Assembly: GCA_024644505.1 (NCBI GenBank)
Contig: JAHEHQ010000160.1
Span: 1-6,235 of the forward strand
Length of the DNA: 6,235 nucleotides
Direction: 5' to 3'
Source: Gammaproteobacteria bacterium
Lineage (GTDB): Bacteria > Pseudomonadota > Gammaproteobacteria > Chromatiales > Chromatiaceae
Part shown: positions 6,097-6,235 of the stretch, one piece after another
Position numbering within the stretch: the first letter of the stretch is position 1
Layout of the letters: every line of letters starts with the position of its first letter
Made by a program: the position numbers and the translations under genes
Notes under the pieces: generated by a model
Databases searched by the model: none
What the model was told of the DNA's origin: nothing
The model's input: the letters and a program-made list of their open reading frames with translations, nothing else

Positions 6097-6116
6097 CCCT
6101 CCGGTAAGGGGCCGGA
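6097..6116 (-). promoter_or_regulatory. Ribosome binding site of the ANTAR regulator, overlapped by a short hairpin
   Basis: On the minus strand GGAGGG (6102-6097) lies 6 bases before the ATG at 6090 and decides that start over Met7. Arms TCCGG and CCGGA (forward 6112-6116 and 6100-6104) form a 5-bp stem with a 7-base loop, whose downstream arm covers the first half of the ribosome binding site. The binding site is well supported; a regulatory role for the stem is speculation. Confidence 0.5.
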
Positions 6117-6135
6117 ATATTCATTCACCCGAGGC

Positions 6136-6235
6136 TCAGGAGGACACGAAGACCGGAACAAACTGGGATTGCGAAGACGGCAGGTCTTCCAGGTCGGGTG
6201 CTACAGTCAGCGGGGTTTGGGCCGACCGGACATTT
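6136..6235 (-). CDS. C-terminal end of an unrecognised protein (runs off right edge)
   Basis: Reading leftward from the right edge, one frame stays open for 32 codons and ends in TGA at 6138-6136. The residues include TPLTVAPDLEDLP and SSQSQFVPVFVSS at the very C-terminus. Third codon positions are mostly G or C, as in the neighbouring genes, which supports coding. A second frame is also open to a TGA near 6128 but gives an odd Cys/Arg/Pro-rich peptide, and the third has an early stop. The gene would end 45 bases before the ANTAR regulator on the same strand, so an operon is plausible. The fragment shows no recognisable motif. A sensor partner of the regulator is one possibility, but nothing in these residues shows it. 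Confidence 0.5.
   Translation of the reverse strand, partial: NVRSAQTPLTVAPDLEDLPSSQSQFVPVFVSS

Overview
The window comes from a moderately GC-rich bacterium, most likely a gammaproteobacterium. The main evidence is the layout: mreB is divergent from gatC-gatA-gatB, as I recall it in Pseudomonas aeruginosa. The MreB N-terminus and the three Gat proteins also read like gammaproteobacterial (Pseudomonas/Chromatiales-type) versions. The species cannot be fixed from the sequence alone.

Layout. Positions 1-584 (minus) hold the first 194 codons of mreB, the actin-like cell-shape protein, which runs off the left edge. Positions 585-853 are a divergent intergenic region with no gene; it carries promoter-like sequences for mreB (leftward) and gatC (rightward). 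Positions 854-4283 (plus) hold gatC, gatA and gatB, which encode the whole GatCAB tRNA-dependent amidotransferase. The 186-bp gatA-gatB gap contains a foldback element of about 90 bp that looks like a dispersed intergenic repeat. After a 3-bp gap, a convergent minus-strand signalling cluster fills the right side. Read in its own direction it consists of the last 32 codons of an unrecognised gene (6235-6136), a response regulator with a receiver domain and an ANTAR RNA-binding domain (6090-5440), and a GGDEF diguanylate cyclase (5327-4287) that starts with TTG.

How the genes work together. MreB and GatCAB are housekeeping: one organises lateral wall synthesis, the other converts misacylated Asp-tRNA(Asn) and/or Glu-tRNA(Gln) to the correct aminoacyl-tRNA. 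The right-hand cluster is regulatory. An RNA-binding antitermination-type response regulator lies directly upstream of a c-di-GMP synthase on the same strand. They may be co-transcribed or functionally linked, but a possible sigma-28-like promoter just before the cyclase gene could also drive it alone. No tRNA, rRNA, CRISPR array, insertion sequence or phage gene was seen. Apart from the foldback repeat and the ANTAR/GGDEF pairing, the window is ordinary chromosomal sequence, and I did not find a clearly new biological system.
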